A stretch of 64,000 nt of DNA from Nipponacmea schrenckii. Taxonomy: Eukaryota > Mollusca > Gastropoda > Lottiidae. This document shows positions 35,441 through 47,730 of the stretch, piece by piece. The notes beneath the pieces were generated by a model that was not told the DNA's origin, searched no databases, and worked only from the letters and a program-made list of their open reading frames with translations. Each line of letters opens with the position of its first letter. Position 1 is the first letter of the stretch. The stretch lies in NCBI GenBank assembly GCA_030562195.1, contig JAUJPP010000006.1, positions 7,502,001 through 7,566,000 of the forward strand, written 5' to 3'. A program made the translations under genes and the position numbers.

Positions 35441-36290
35441 TACTTTCTGTCGTTCTTATCTGTTTTACCGCTAAGTTCTTATATGCTTTTCCTAAGCTCT
35501 TATATACTCTTGTTATTATGTTACTTTTGTTCCTTGAAATGATAGAAGACAGGGTTTAGATAATATAATTTGTATTGCTTCAGTTTTAATTCATACAAGA
35601 CAATAATAATAATATAATACAAATAATTCAATTCAATATAAACATTATACATATGAATATTAAAATACATACATGTATATGGGTTTGGGGGGTGTCTTCA
35701 TGAATTACATAATAATGGGGTTTGGAGAGTTTACTCGCTTCCCAATGTCGAGAGGCACTACTTGCCAAAAATTCTAAGGACATGACTCCAATATTATCTT
35801 GTGCACCTGTGAGTCCACGCATTGAGTCCTGATGCAGCCTGGTCAGATAATCTAAGGCTCAATTTGATATAATTGAATAGTTGCTTTTATAGATTATCCA
35901 CCGAGTTGCACCAGTTGGGGCAGTCAATAGGCAAGTATGGAATCTAAGGCTCAAAGTATAATAACGTTTGATTAATTGCTTTTATAGATTCCATATCAGG
36001 CCGTGACTACCAATGCTCTCACCTACATGTAATATATTCATAAAATGAACCTTACCTTGAAATGATAGAAGACAGGGTTTAGATAATATAATTTGTATTG
36101 CATCAGTTGTTAATTGAAGAATATAGGTAGGTAACAACCAGTTTGTTTGTGGCAACCCAGCTTAGTAATTAAAACTATAGCCAAATCCCTCTAATCAACA
36201 ACTAAGCTTTATTAGCAATACTACCCTGTCTTCCCTTTCAGGTCAATAGTTAATCTCTGAGATTAATCTAAGGTTAATCTACTACAATAC
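35440..36290. repeat. 0.85-kb interspersed repeat, copy 1 (with two hairpins)
   Basis: Matches 51230-52075 over nearly its whole length ('ccttgaaatgatagaagaca', 'ggggtttggagagtttactc', 'gagtccacgcattgagtcct', 'gtttgtggcaacccagc'). It contains two adjacent hairpins: 35846-35854/35890-35898 (9-bp stem) and 35936-35946/35985-35995 (11-bp stem), each enclosing 'ctaaggctcaa...ttgcttttatag'. There is no coding capacity. Its edges do not show a clear terminal repeat, and family is unknown. Confidence 0.7.
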
Positions 36291-36383
36291 CTCCCTCGCT
36301 CATTTAAGTTTTGTCCTCAATTATTGTCCTTTAATTATTCAAATAAACATGAAAATAATGAAAAATATATATATATACATAAA

Positions 36384-36581
36384 AAAAATAGGGTAGAATT
36401 ACTGCAGTTAAACCCAGCTCTGATGGTGTAATTTGTCAAGTCGAAGTTGAAGTGTATGAAGACAACCAACCAGGATCTACTAACCTAACTGGTGCCAAGA
36501 AAAAATATCTACGCCCATCAACGGAACTCGTGTTACTTTTTAATGGGAAGTAGTAAAAGTTTAAAACTTTTAAGTGGGGAG
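36384..36581 (+). mobile_element. 3' tail of an upstream BEL/Pao copy
   Basis: 198 bases nearly identical to 47632-47828, the last codons of the BEL integrase region plus the polypurine-tract-like 'taagtggggag'. The tail is followed directly by an LTR. It is cut on the left at an (AT)n-A-rich junction near 36360-36383. A normal 5' LTR is not preceded by internal sequence, so this marks a second element sharing the LTR. Confidence 0.85.
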
Positions 36582-37271
36582 TGTGCCGTTCTATCAAACG
36601 ATTGACAATTATTTTATATGTTTATACTCTTATTGCAAAACTCTGTCCACCGTACTTCGTTACAAGTATTTAGTCGCGGTTAACACGCCACTTGCGTGTC
36701 ACATGTTTTACTCCTGCGTACAGTCACATCAAAAAGACAATTATTTTGAGCTTTACTATTATATTTATTTCATAAACATTTATCTTGTAATGCATGCTAA
36801 TAATCATGCTAATTGTTTTACTTTCTGAGGATAGCAACAAGTATTCTAGATACGGGTAGGCCCTTTGATTTAGAGACATGATAACCAAGTCTATATGTAT
36901 ATTTTTCAATGCCGCCATTCGTATAAGATTTGTCCTCATCTTTTCCGAGTCATAATTAGTTTGACACCCTTAGTGTGAAGACCTAATTAGCAGCTACCTC
37001 TACCTTCCTCGGATTGAAGAAATTGGATTAGCGGATTACTGTCAAGTATCACTCAATTATCATTCAATTAACTCCTGACACCTGCCACTTAATTACTGTG
37101 AGTTCGTTCCTTTATTACTTTTCTTTCATCTAACCTTTGGGCGGCCGATAATTACTTGGCGGAGTAATTTAAGCTGTCCTACCCGAAAAGCTTTCACAGG
37201 TTTCGTTTCGTTGTTCTCTTACTTTTTCATTTTTCTATCACCTTTTTATTTCAAATTCTGTTGTGGTTATA

Positions 37272-38285
37272 ATGGCACAATCCACCAATGTTAGCTATGC
37301 CGATATGGCCAGCCGGCCTGCTGCTACTACACGTGTCCACGGCCACGCTGTAGAGGGACTTTACCTCTACAAACCTCGGGAGGGCAAGTCCGTTAGGACT
37401 GTCCAACTAACCTTTGCCAAAGGAAAGGTACCTAATAGTCCCCTTTTATATTCCAGGTACCAGCTCCACCCCTACATCCCTAAAGTCAGAAGATGTCAGA
37501 AATGCCAGAAGTTGGGTCATCTGGAGAAGTTTTGTCGTAGCAAGGTTTGCTGCGAAAAATGTGGAGAAGGGCACGCTACTAAGTTGTGCGAATCTAAGAA
37601 GGTCAGATGTGTGAATTGTCGGAGTGATAATCACTCCAGCAACTCCGCACAGTGTCCGTCATTCTTGTCTCGTCGTTCGGAGATCCGCATTCAACATACC
37701 TACAAGGTATCACCCCAGGAGGCGCGCCAACATGTCTCGGCCAACACGGTGCCTACTGCTGCCAAGCCCGTGGTTGAACGTCCAAAACCCACCCCTCCCC
37801 AAACTCCGAATTTCGTTCCGGAATTCGGAGACTCTAATACCTTTATCAGTTTCTGTTCCAGGTTAGTGTCGGTGACTCTCACAGCCTGTAAACACACGGG
37901 AGACCTCAACCCCCAGCACATAGTAGATGCAGTGACAGCAGTGTGCAAAGAATTCGTACCAAACCTCAAACCAACGAAGGAAAGCGACAACCAACCGAAG
38001 AGGAAGAGATCCAGCACGGATGCTCCGAAAATTGACGAGGAGGGCCAATTGGTGGGGACGCCTCGCAAAATGAAAGCGCTCTCCACTAATGGCCAGTCTC
38101 GCCAGTCTAAGAGTACCGTTAAAACCCCTAGGTCCAGACCCGTCATTGAGCGTTCTAGAAGCGTTTCGCTAGCTAAATCACTGTCCAGTGGGTCTAGAAG
38201 CACTTCGCTTACCAGAACATTGCACACTCCCTCAGTGACGGACATGGATGTAGAGGTTTTCGTGACACCCCAAACCCCCTGTTAA
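37272..38285 (+). CDS. LINE ORF1 protein (CCHC zinc knuckles)
   Basis: Open from ATG 37272 for 337 residues without a break. Three zinc knuckles in a row: CQKCQKLGHLEKFC, CEKCGEGHATKLC and CVNCRSDNHSSNSAQC (about residues 75-127), followed by a Ser/Arg/Pro-rich basic tail with repeated 'SRS', 'RSRS' stretches. This is the nucleic-acid-binding ORF1 of I/Jockey-type LINEs, which packages the element RNA. An earlier GTG at 37263 was not taken as the start. ORF2 begins about 70 bases later. Confidence 0.85.
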   Translation: MAQSTNVSYADMASRPAATTRVHGHAVEGLYLYKPREGKSVRTVQLTFAKGKVPNSPLLYSRYQLHPYIPKVRRCQKCQKLGHLEKFCRSKVCCEKCGEGHATKLCESKKVRCVNCRSDNHSSNSAQCPSFLSRRSEIRIQHTYKVSPQEARQHVSANTVPTAAKPVVERPKPTPPQTPNFVPEFGDSNTFISFCSRLVSVTLTACKHTGDLNPQHIVDAVTAVCKEFVPNLKPTKESDNQPKRKRSSTDAPKIDEEGQLVGTPRKMKALSTNGQSRQSKSTVKTPRSRPVIERSRSVSLAKSLSSGSRSTSLTRTLHTPSVTDMDVEVFVTPQTPC

Positions 38286-38329
38286 ACTTATTTTTTCATA
38301 AAGTCACTAATCTGTTTCATTCAATTTCA

Positions 38330-41300
38330 GGTTTATACAGCTCAACATAAATGGATTGACAGCTTGCTCACGCAAGTCTGAACTAGAGAAGATACTACAG
38401 GAGAAGCAGTATGATGCCGTCTTCCTACAAGAGTCAAAGATTGGTTCAAAGAATAAAGACCCCGTCATCAGTGGTTATACTCTCATCAGACAGGACAAAC
38501 CCAATGCTCTCAACTATCGAAGTGGTGGGGGTCTGGCCATCTACGTCAAGAATGGTGTAACATACTATGATTTACCTCTGAAAACCATCGCTCCTCTGGA
38601 GGCTCAGGCGGTATCCTTTACCGACAAGTCAAAGGTTTTTTCTATCCTTAACATTTATCGACCTGCTCTCAACGGCAGCCCTCAACGACTCAGTGAATAT
38701 CAGTATGTTTACGATCAGTTGCCCGGGACCGACAATATTGTGCTTGGTGACTTCAACGCCAAACACATGTTGTGGGGCTCGCCGACAACTGACACTAGTG
38801 GTAAACAAGTTGCTGAGTTCATTGAAGCCAATGACCTGGTCTGTTTAAATGATGGTAGTATTACTTATGTTGGTACTCTATCTCCTATTGGTTCGCATCT
38901 CGTCGGTTAGCTAAGGACTGCACATGGGAAACAACCAGTGAAAGCCTTGGAAGTGACCACGTTATTATCGAGACTACACTATCTTGTAACATTGCGAAAG
39001 AAAAAATCAAATGTCAAGGTAGATGGAGGCTGGGTAAGGCAAACTGGGACTTTTACAAGCGCCACTTCACACATTCTAGGCTTGATCTAGCCAAGGATGA
39101 GGATGTAAACTGTTTCTCTGGGAAGATAACACAGGTTATCACTGATGCTGCTATGAACGCCATTCCCCGGACTAAGGATGGCATTGTACGTACGTCACCG
39201 AAGTCGTGGTGGTCCGACGACCTCCAGGCCGCCGTAGACGCCAGAAAGAAAAGTCTACGTCGACACCAGAGGAAGTTGAACCGTGATACCAAGGCAGATT
39301 ATTTGGAGGTCAAGGCTACTACAGCTGCTTTGTTACGTGATTCAAAAACAAAGCACTGGCAGGAGTTCTGCAACTCATTAAATGAGAGGACCAAATTAGG
39401 ATCTGTCTGGGGTAAAATTGGCTCTATGCTCGGTAAAAAATCTAAATCTTCCATTCCATTTTTATCTTACAGGGACACCACAGAATACAGCAACGAAGGG
39501 AAAGCCAATTTGTTAAACCAAGTGTTATGCTAACGGCAGTTCTGATACCAACCACACCAAAGAATTCCTGAAGAACAAGAAGGCCTTCTACACCAACCAG
39601 ACTCCAATCCACCACCAACCAATAAAGATGAACGGGACATTAATGCTCCGTTCACCCTCGACGAGCTGAAGAACGCACTGCGTACTAAGAAGGACAGCGC
39701 CACTGGTGAAGAAAACATCAAGTACAGCATGTTAAAGGAGTTACCAATGGAAGCATCTACAGTTCTACTGGAATTATTCAACACATCATGGTATAATGGT
39801 ACAATTCCGGAAAGTTGGAAAACAGCAATGGTCATTCCTCTACCAAAACCGCAAAAGGACAAACATCAATGCAGTTCATACAGGCCTATTTCTCTGACCT
39901 CGACTCTATGTAAAACCTTTGAGACGATGGTCAACAATAGACTTCGATACCACTGTGAACTAAATGGTCTCATCGATCCTAACCAAAGCGGCTACAGAGA
40001 GAAACGGTCAACAATGGATCAAATCGTTCGACTTCAACATGACATTGCTGCCCACCTCGGAAGAAGAACTACTTCAGTGCAGTATTTCTGGATTTATCCA
40101 AAGCCTTCGATTTAGTATGGGTCGATGGGTCTACTTTTTAAACTTAGCAATCTTGGTATCAAGGGGCGTATGTTCCGGTGGATCCAGGACTTTCTAAAGG
40201 ATCGCCAGATACAAGTCAACGTCGCCAATTCCATCAGTGAGAAGCACTCACTGGAGAATGGAACCCCCCAAGGATCTGTTATCAGCCATACCTATTCAGC
40301 ATCATGATCAACGATCTCTCCGGGACTATGTGCATAGTAAGGACCGATCGGTTAGCACGGCCTTATATGCAGATGATAGTTCCTTGTGGACAGGTCACAA
40401 TAACCTCAACACTGTGAAAAGTCGCATGCAAACTACTCTGAACCAAGTTGCCAAATGGGCAAACGACTGGGCTTCATTATTTCGGAAGCTAAAACCGTCG
40501 GGATGCTCTGCAGCAGGCGCACGGATCACAACGGTATTGACCTAAGATTGAATGGTGTGAAAATTAGGCAAGAGAAAACAGTGAAATTCCTTGGCATGCA
40601 CTTTGACCACAAGCTTAGTTGGAATAGCCACATCGACTATATCTGTAATCGTACAACAAAAATCTTAAATGTTATGCGTTATGTTTCAGGTACCACATGG
40701 GGAGCAGACAGAGAAGCCTTAATGATGATGTACAGGTCACTGATTCGCTCAGTTATAGATTATGGTTGCATCGTCTATGGTACAGCCTGTAATACTACAC
40801 TGAAGAAACTGGACGTTCTACAGATGAAAGCTATACGTATTGCCACCAGGGCAGCAATCGGTACAAAGAATGAGGTACTACTTCAGGAGGTGGGAGAGAA
40901 ACCCCTTTCTCTTCGGAGGGAGGAACTCTCTCTCAGATTCTGGGGTAAACTTCAGTATTTGTCCGAAAGCTGTCCAACGTATTCCAGCATCAGAAGATTC
41001 ACTCGTGTCGGAAAGAACCAGATAAATCGGAGTATCTCCTATGGTCAAGCAACTACTGATCTCTTGAGAGAGCACCAACTCGATCAAGTTAGCATCAGCC
41101 AACGACACCTATCAGATACTCCTTTTTGGAAGGTTACCAACCCGATAGTCAACACCGAGCTGACCCAGTCCACCAACAAGCACGTGAACCCAGTGGCAGC
41201 AAGAGCGCAAGCTCTTGACCTCATCGACTCCAAGTTCGCCGACCATTTGAAGATCTATACTGATGGCTTCAAGAGTAGGACAGCTACTGGTTACGGTTTG

Positions 41301-42046
41301 TGTATTCCGGAGAAAGGCATCAGACGGATACCCCCACACTGCTCAGTGTTCACTGCAGAACTACTAGCTATCAGGGACGCCATAGCATGGCTATCCCTTA
41401 ACTATACGGAACCTGCCGTAATCCTGTCTGACTCACTAAGTAGCCTTCAGTCTATTTCTAACAATTTTTCTAATTGTAGGTCAGAAGTTTTAACGAACAT
41501 TCGAAGTATGATTCACAACTACCAAACCAACAACAACCACCAGATCGAACTATCATGGATCCCGTCGCACGTCTTCATCCGGGGAAACGAACAAGCTGAC
41601 CGTGTTGCCAAGGACAGTTTGGGTCTGGAGAATATCGAGCCTGTAAAATTCTCGTATGAAGAATTTTGCAGTCTCGTGTCCTCTAAGATCAACCAGAAAT
41701 GGGACGACATGCTAAGGAACCTCAACACCGATAGATACCAGATTGATCCGAAGATACCAAATCAAACCAAAATTAACCATCCATCTGTAGCCATCTGTAA
41801 ACTGTCATGCGAGACCATCAGTTCAATGCCATTAAATGCCGATGCGGACACGTTGCCACCAGGACGCATCTTCTCATTCAATGCACCGAATTGAAAGACA
41901 TTGATCGTAAGACATTGACGGACTACCTGGAAACCAACGGCATACCAATCACCATACAGAATATTTTGGCTCCACCCACGGACCACTGGTACAAAATAAT
42001 GGAACTCATCTACCAATTTATTACCACATCTGTTTTAAACAGATAA
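38330..42046 (+). pseudogene. LINE ORF2: endonuclease, reverse transcriptase, RNase H (frameshifted)
   Basis: Endonuclease part (about 38330-38910): 'FLQESKIG', 'GGLAIYVKNG', 'NIVLGDFNAKHMLWGS'. It stops by frameshift at 38910. RT part is in pieces: 39729-40115 ('CSSYRPISLTSTLCKTFE', 'DPNQSGYREKRS'), 40125-40307 ('ENGTPQGSVIS'), 40237-40545 ('ALYADDSSL', the YxDD box), 40455-41894 ('TVKFLGMHFDHKLSW'). RNase H is in the last frame: 'KIYTDGF', 'FTAELLAI', 'ILSDSLSSL', 'WIPSHVFIRGNEQAD'. The C-terminal Cys/His motif 'CRCGHVATRTHLLIQC' is at 41831-41880, in the frame ending 42046. At least five frame breaks. Confidence 0.85.
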
Positions 42047-42857
42047 CCTAAGTTTCTTTTAAAATTTATATAATCAATTTCAAAACAAGTTTCATAGCAG
42101 AAACAAAAGAGAACATCCTTTTTTCTTTTCTTTTTTTTCTTTTTTCTTTTTTTTTTTTTTTTTTTTTTTGTGAAAGCTTTCTTCTCTTCTTCTCTCCTTT
42201 TTCACGTCTCCCTTTTTTTCTTTCTTTTAGGTCTTCAACTCTTCCAAGCACAGACAGATAACCAAACCAAACCAAACCAACAACCACCAACAACAACCAC
42301 CATGATCATAACGAGTTTTGGAAGAATGTAGAAGACTGAATCACTCACGCCACACCATCCAGGGCCGAGTTTCACCGCCATGACATTCGTTCCGACCAGA
42401 TCGTACGATTTCTCAAACCACCACCAAACCAACAGTTTTCTAAATCATCCAATTGATTCTAAATCCACTACCAACGACCACCAAAGTGCAACTACCTAGT
42501 TTGCGATATCAGCAATTGCTGGAAGCGAACGTGAACTCGCCATTTACCTACCTACCTTTCCGAGTTTAAATGCTAAAGCTTCACAGTTATTTTACCACTA
42601 CCTACTATTGTCAACTTTCGAATAAAGTTCATTCTTAACCGACGTTCAAGTCTGGTGATTCTGGGTGTGCGTTAGCCTGCCTGTGGGGTTATTTGGGAAT
42701 CTTTAGACACGCTTCTAGACACTCGAGGAGTTCCCGAAGACGAAACAGTACAGTAAAATAACTAAAGTAAGGCATTTTTCGGTCTAAAACCGTAATTCTA
42801 CATCCTACGATACAGAACTACGTAAATATTTTGAAAATCACTTTATTCATATCACAA

Positions 42858-43655
42858 ATGAGAAGGACTAATCAACCACCATGTCCACGCAAGAAAAAAC
42901 TACGGAAACACATGAAGACACATGAAACACCAGAACAAGAGCTTACTTACCTTGTGCGCTTTACAACCGGCAAACCTCAGCAACTCGTTAATACTTATAG
43001 AAGAAGGATTCATCCTGACGTTCGAACCAAAGTAGATAGCCTATGGAAATGTCTCGAAGAAAGATTTGGTCACAGCGCCGAAATCACAAATTCCTTACTT
43101 GAGAATCTTCAGAAAGCCGCTCTGTTTAAGCATGATGATCGAGAAGGTTTTCAGCGTTTCTACGATGTATGTGGAGATGTCAATTCACAAATACCATATC
43201 TTCAAGGCCTTTCTATCTTAAATTCATCATATTACATGAAGAATCTTCTAGACAAAGTTCTAAAGGTCATACGCGACAAATGGGAGAGCAGAATAACAAG
43301 ACACATGGTTGGAAATAAAATAGACGATTATCCTCCGTTTCATATGTTCGTAGAAGTAGTACACAATATAGCTATCAAACGAAACCATCCCGCCATAATT
43401 AAGGTTGCCGGAGCAGATTATGAATCTTCATCAAAGACCCAACGATATAAACCATCTAATGGTAGTCCGAGGAGAGAAAACACACGAACGCTAAAGACTG
43501 AAGTCAAACTGAATTCAACTACTGATAAAGGGCAGTCAGAAGATGTAAAATGTCCTCTGCATTCTGAAGCCAAAAGAACTCACACTCTTGATGAATGCCG
43601 TTTGTTTGCAGAAAAGTCAATTTTTGAACGTGAAAAGATAGTCAATGATGCCTAA
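42858..43655 (+). pseudogene. BEL gag, capsid part
   Basis: Frame from ATG 42858 to TAA 43653 encodes a gag domain of the DUF1759 type ('LTYLVRFTTGKPQQLVNTY', 'LWKCLEERFGHSAEI') with a basic tail. The N-terminal part of typical BEL gag looks shortened. The frame continues after the single TAA into the zinc-knuckle region at 43656-43740, so the stop is an in-frame nonsense codon inside a gag-pol reading frame, or was once read through. Confidence 0.75.
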
Positions 43656-44986
43656 ATCTGCTTTAGATGTTTGAAAAAGAAGCATTTTTCAAAATGTTGC
43701 AAAACTGAGATCATATGTACAACATGCGGTCGAAGACATAACACACTACTTCACAAAGACCAAGATCAAGAGCCCAGCACGTTAGATACCTCTTCATCAA
43801 GCCAAAGTGGGGAGAAGGTGGAAACCTCATGCATGCTGATTTGTGGAAGCCAATCTGTGATTGGGAAATCTTGTGGTAAAATCGTCTTAGCCGAAGTCTT
43901 CGATCGAGATAATCCAAACCTGAAATTTAGAAGCTACATCAACCTTGATGATCAGTCTAATCACACACTTGGTACAAGGCTTTTAATGGATAGTCTACAA
44001 GTAGCAGGAGAAAATCAGCCATACACCCTTGAAACTTGTAATGGAAAAAAGGTATGTTCAGGCAGACGTGGTTCGAATCTATCCGTACGTAGTTTAGACG
44101 GGAGAGTATTCGACCTTCCTACAGTAATCGAGTCAGAAAACATTCCTGAAGATAAAAATGAAATTCCCACACCAGATGTTATCGCAAAAATTCCTCATCT
44201 TGCATCTATTGCAAAGTACATACCTCCACTCGACAAATCCACAGGTATACACTTACTGATTGGTCGAGACGCTCCGGAACTCCTCGAAGTAAGGGAATTT
44301 ATTAACGGTTCGATTGGAGCACCTTGGGCACAACGTATGGACCTCGGCTGGACCGTCTCAGGAGAACTTTGCCTCGACAGACAAGGAGGAAGAGTCCACG
44401 TCAGGTCAAGACGCACTCGTGTTGGAGAAGACAGCACCTTTGAACAATGTCAAAACGAAATCAAGTGTAAAGAAATCTTTAAGTTCGAACACACTACTGA
44501 CCAGCACTGCACGTCATTGAGAACCAATACGACTGAACAAAGCATCTTGAATGAAATAGCCAACAATGTATTTCTGACGACTGATAAAGATTCAGAATTA
44601 GGATCATCTCCAGAAGATAGAAAGTTTCTACAATGTATGGCGAATAACTTTCATGTTAATGATAATGGAATCTGTGAGGCCCCACTACCTTTCAGAAACC
44701 CAAACATAACGATGCCTGACAATTATGCACAAGCTGAGAAACGTTTTGAAATTCTGAAGAGAAACTTCAAGAGAAACAGTCAACTACAACAGGACTACTT
44801 CGACTTTATGGACAAAATAATCCAAAGAGGGCATGCATCTCTAGTACCAGAATCAGAACTCAGCACCAAACCTGGTAAAAAATGGTATTTACCACATTTT
44901 GCAGTGTACCATCCACAAAAAAATCAAATAAGAGTGGTGTTCGACTCATCGACAGAATATAGGGGTACCTCTCTTAACCAGATTTA
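43656..44986 (+). pseudogene. BEL gag knuckles, aspartic protease and start of RT
   Basis: Same frame as the gag. Cys-rich knuckle 'KHFSKCCKTEIICTTCGRRH' (about 43680-43740), protease-like 'SYINLDDQSNHTLGTRLL' (43925-43985, the DDxS box seen in BEL proteases in place of the DTG of most other families), 'HLLIGRDAPELL', then the RT entry 'KWYLPHFAVYHP' and 'RVVFDSSTEYRG' ending at a TAA (44985). The next RT codons are in another frame with a short deletion. Confidence 0.8.
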
Positions 44987-47730
44987 ATGAACAAACTTTT
45001 TGGACGACTTCTTAGATTCCGCCAACACAATGTGGGGATTATGTGTGACGTTGAGCAGATGTTCCATAGCTTCCATGTTAACCCAGAACACAGAGACTTC
45101 TTACGCTTCTTATGGTTTGCTGAAGACAAACCCCAGTCGCTAACTGCCGAATATCGTATGAACGTCCACTTGTTTGGAAATGGACCCAGTCCGGCTATCG
45201 CGACGTTTGGTTTACGCAAAGCAGCTGATTACCAACCCAAAAAATATGATAAAAGTGTTCGAAAATTCATTAAGGAAGACTTCTACGTTGATGACTGCGT
45301 TTATTCCTGTAAATCTTCTGATGAAGCAGTTAACCTGTTAAAATTAGCATGCTTATGGAGTCAAAACTTCGTTTGCACAAAATCATCTCCAACAACTCAG
45401 ATGTTATGGAAGCTTTTCTTCAAGAAGACTCGGCTAAATCACTCACCGATCTTGATCTCACCAGAGATGAGCTGCCTAGCCAACGTACACTTGGTGTACA
45501 GTGGGACCTTGCCAAAGATGTATTTACATTTAAAGTTATCAATAAAGAGAAACCTTATACGCGTAGAGGGGTGTTGTCAGTTATCAATTCCATCGATGAC
45601 CCCTTTGGATTCTTGGCTCCATTTACTATCATTGGTAAAACGATACTACAGAAATTGATTCAGCTCGGAAACTCAAAAGGTAACCCACTGTCATGGGATG
45701 ACCCTCTACCTCCAGATTTAGAAGCAGAATGGTATAATTGGCACAATGGTCTAAGATCTCTTCACGAGGTTCAGGTCGACAGATGTCTTCATCCTATAGA
45801 TTTTGGTTGTATCACAAGAACAGAAGTCCATGCATTCTCAGACGCCAGTAAGGATTCTCTCGGCATTGCTATCTACCTTAGACTTTTCGACACCGATGGA
45901 CGGATACATGTTAGCTTTATACGGGGTTCAGCCAAAGTCAAGCCTCACAAACACCTATCTATTCCAAGAATGGAACTCTGCGCTGCAGCATTACTCGCAA
46001 CAACAGTTAAAGAGACCCTGTCCGAGCTCGAGTACAACATCGATAACATCCAGTATTATACAGACTCAAAAGTGGTACTTGGATACATTATGAACGAGTC
46101 AAGGAGATTTTACGTGTATGTCGCCAACCGTGTAGAGCTCATCCGCAGCATTACCTCACCAAACTCCTGGAAGTACGTAAAATCTGAAGAAAACCCAGCG
46201 GATATTGCAACTCGGGGTTGCATAGCATCTAAACTTATAACTGCACATTGGTTAAGCGGTCCGGATTTCCTGTCTAATGGTGAAGATTTACAATTTGAAT
46301 CCTACGAACTGGACAACGACGACCTAGAACCTCGATCGGTCAAATCCTGTGCCATCAACGTTACTAAAAATCCAGAGACAACCTGTTCACTCTGTGATTA
46401 TTTTGAATATTTTGGTACCTGGTCACGTCTTGTCAGATCCATTGCTCGCCTGAAGATTACACTTCGAAATAAAACTCAGAAAACATCCCAAGAAGACGTG
46501 GATAAAAACCTTCTGGACGCTGAAGCTGCTATCCTGAAGCATGTCCAGCAGGAATCGTTTGCTGCTGAAATCAGGATTCTTCAAGAACCCGATGGCCACA
46601 ATTCGAGAAGGCAGTTAAGAGGACTTCGACTTCACAACTTGGATCCATTTTTACATGAAGATATAATCCGAGTCGGTGGACGCCTGCGTCAATCTGAGCT
46701 CTCGTTTCCAGAGAAGCATCCAGTCGTCAATACGCTCATCAGAAATTGTATTCGTTGTAAATTACTTCGAAAACCTACAGAAACTCCTAAAATGGCAGAC
46801 CTTCCTGAAGATAGGCTATGTCAAACGCCACCTTTTACCAACGTGGGAATAGATGCCTTTGGTCCATGGGAAATCACTACACGAAAAACACGAGGGGGCT
46901 CTATCAACGACAAGCGATGGGGCATGATCTTCACATGTCTGTACAGCAGAGCTATCCACATTGAGGTCGTAGAGTCCATGGACACATCAGCCTTTATCAA
47001 TGCCTTGAGGCGCTTTTTTGCAATTCGAGGTCCAGTTTCTATTCTTCGTTCAGATTGTGGAACCAACTTTGTAGGAGCGTTTAATGAATTAAAAAAGGCT
47101 CTCAATGATGTTGACAATGATGCAGTCACGAAATTCCTCCTGGAACGTGAATGCCAATGGTTATGGAACCCACCGCATGCCTCGCACTATGGTGGAGTGT
47201 GGGAGCGGCAGATCGGAACCGTACGCCGTGTGTTAGATGGGATGCTTCTTCAACTCGGACGATCCCAACTTGATCATGACCTACTTGTCACTCTTATGGC
47301 ACAAGCAACAGCTATCGTTAATTCCAGACCCTTGACGGCTGTTCCGTCTGATAGCAGCAGCGACCTGATGCCATTGTCGCCATCCAATATCCTCACAATG
47401 AAGACTCGGCCGTATTCTGTTCAGCCTGGTACGTTCGATAATCCAGATCTGTACTGCAGACGTCGTTGGAAGAGAGTACAATATCTTGCTGATCAATTTT
47501 GGTTACGTTGGCGTACAGAATATCTACAAGAACAACAGAAAAGGTGCAAATGGACCAAGTCTACTCCCAACTTAGCTGTAAACGATATAGTATTGATTCA
47601 CGACAAGAACGCTATTCGTGGCAACTGGCCCAAGGGTAGAATTACTGCAGTTAAACCCAGCTCTGATAGTGTAATTCGTCAAGTCGAAGTTGAAGTGTAT
47701 GATGACAACCAATCAGGCAGGATCTACTAA
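44987..47730 (+). pseudogene. BEL pol: RT, RNase H, integrase
   Basis: 44987-45345: RT palm with 'VEQMFHSFHV' (catalytic Asp is the D of 'MCDVEQMF') and 'FYVDDCVYS'. A frameshift follows near 45345, then one long frame to 47730: RT thumb ('RRGVLSVINSIDDPFGFLAP'), RNase H ('EVHAFSDASKDSLGIAIYL', 'YTDSKVVLGYI'), integrase with 'VGIDAFGPW', 'LRSDCGTNFVG', 'HYGGVWERQI' (complete D, D, E), and the DUF5641 tail ('WPKGRITAVKPSSD'). The HHCC finger before the core is mostly deleted; only 'CIRCK' remains after 'FPEKHPVVNT'. Confidence 0.88.

Larger units (their letters stand above)
36949..42552 (+). mobile_element. I-clade LINE inserted in the BEL LTR
   Basis: A complete non-LTR element: 5' UTR, ORF1 with three CCHC knuckles, ORF2 with endonuclease, reverse transcriptase and RNase H, a pyrimidine-rich 3' UTR (poly-T tract 42110-42170) and a 3' end of short 'tacc' repeats (42542-42555). 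It is flanked by a target-site duplication: TTTCCGAGT ends the left LTR part at 36948 and reappears at 42557. RNase H plus the CCHC-type ORF1 and the terminal 'HLLIQC' motif place it in the I group. ORF2 has several frameshifts, so this copy is dead. Confidence 0.88.
36582..42752 (+). repeat. BEL/Pao LTR, split into 36582-36948 and 42553-42752 by a LINE
   Basis: Begins TGTGCCGTTC right after the polypurine tract and ends CAGTACA; it matches the 3' LTR (47829-48381) on both sides of the 5.6-kb insertion. The right part contains AATAAAGTTC, a polyadenylation signal, shared with the 3' LTR. The few differences (for example 'actctgtcc' against 'actgtcc', 'gaggagttcc' against 'gacagttcc') show the two LTRs have been separated for some time. 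Confidence 0.88.

Noticed and set aside
37700..38245. 181-codon - strand frame opposite LINE ORF1
   Set aside because: Antisense shadow of a real coding frame; no domain.
42066..42296. - strand Lys/Arg-rich 76-codon frame
   Set aside because: It is the complement of the poly-T/pyrimidine 3' UTR of the LINE.
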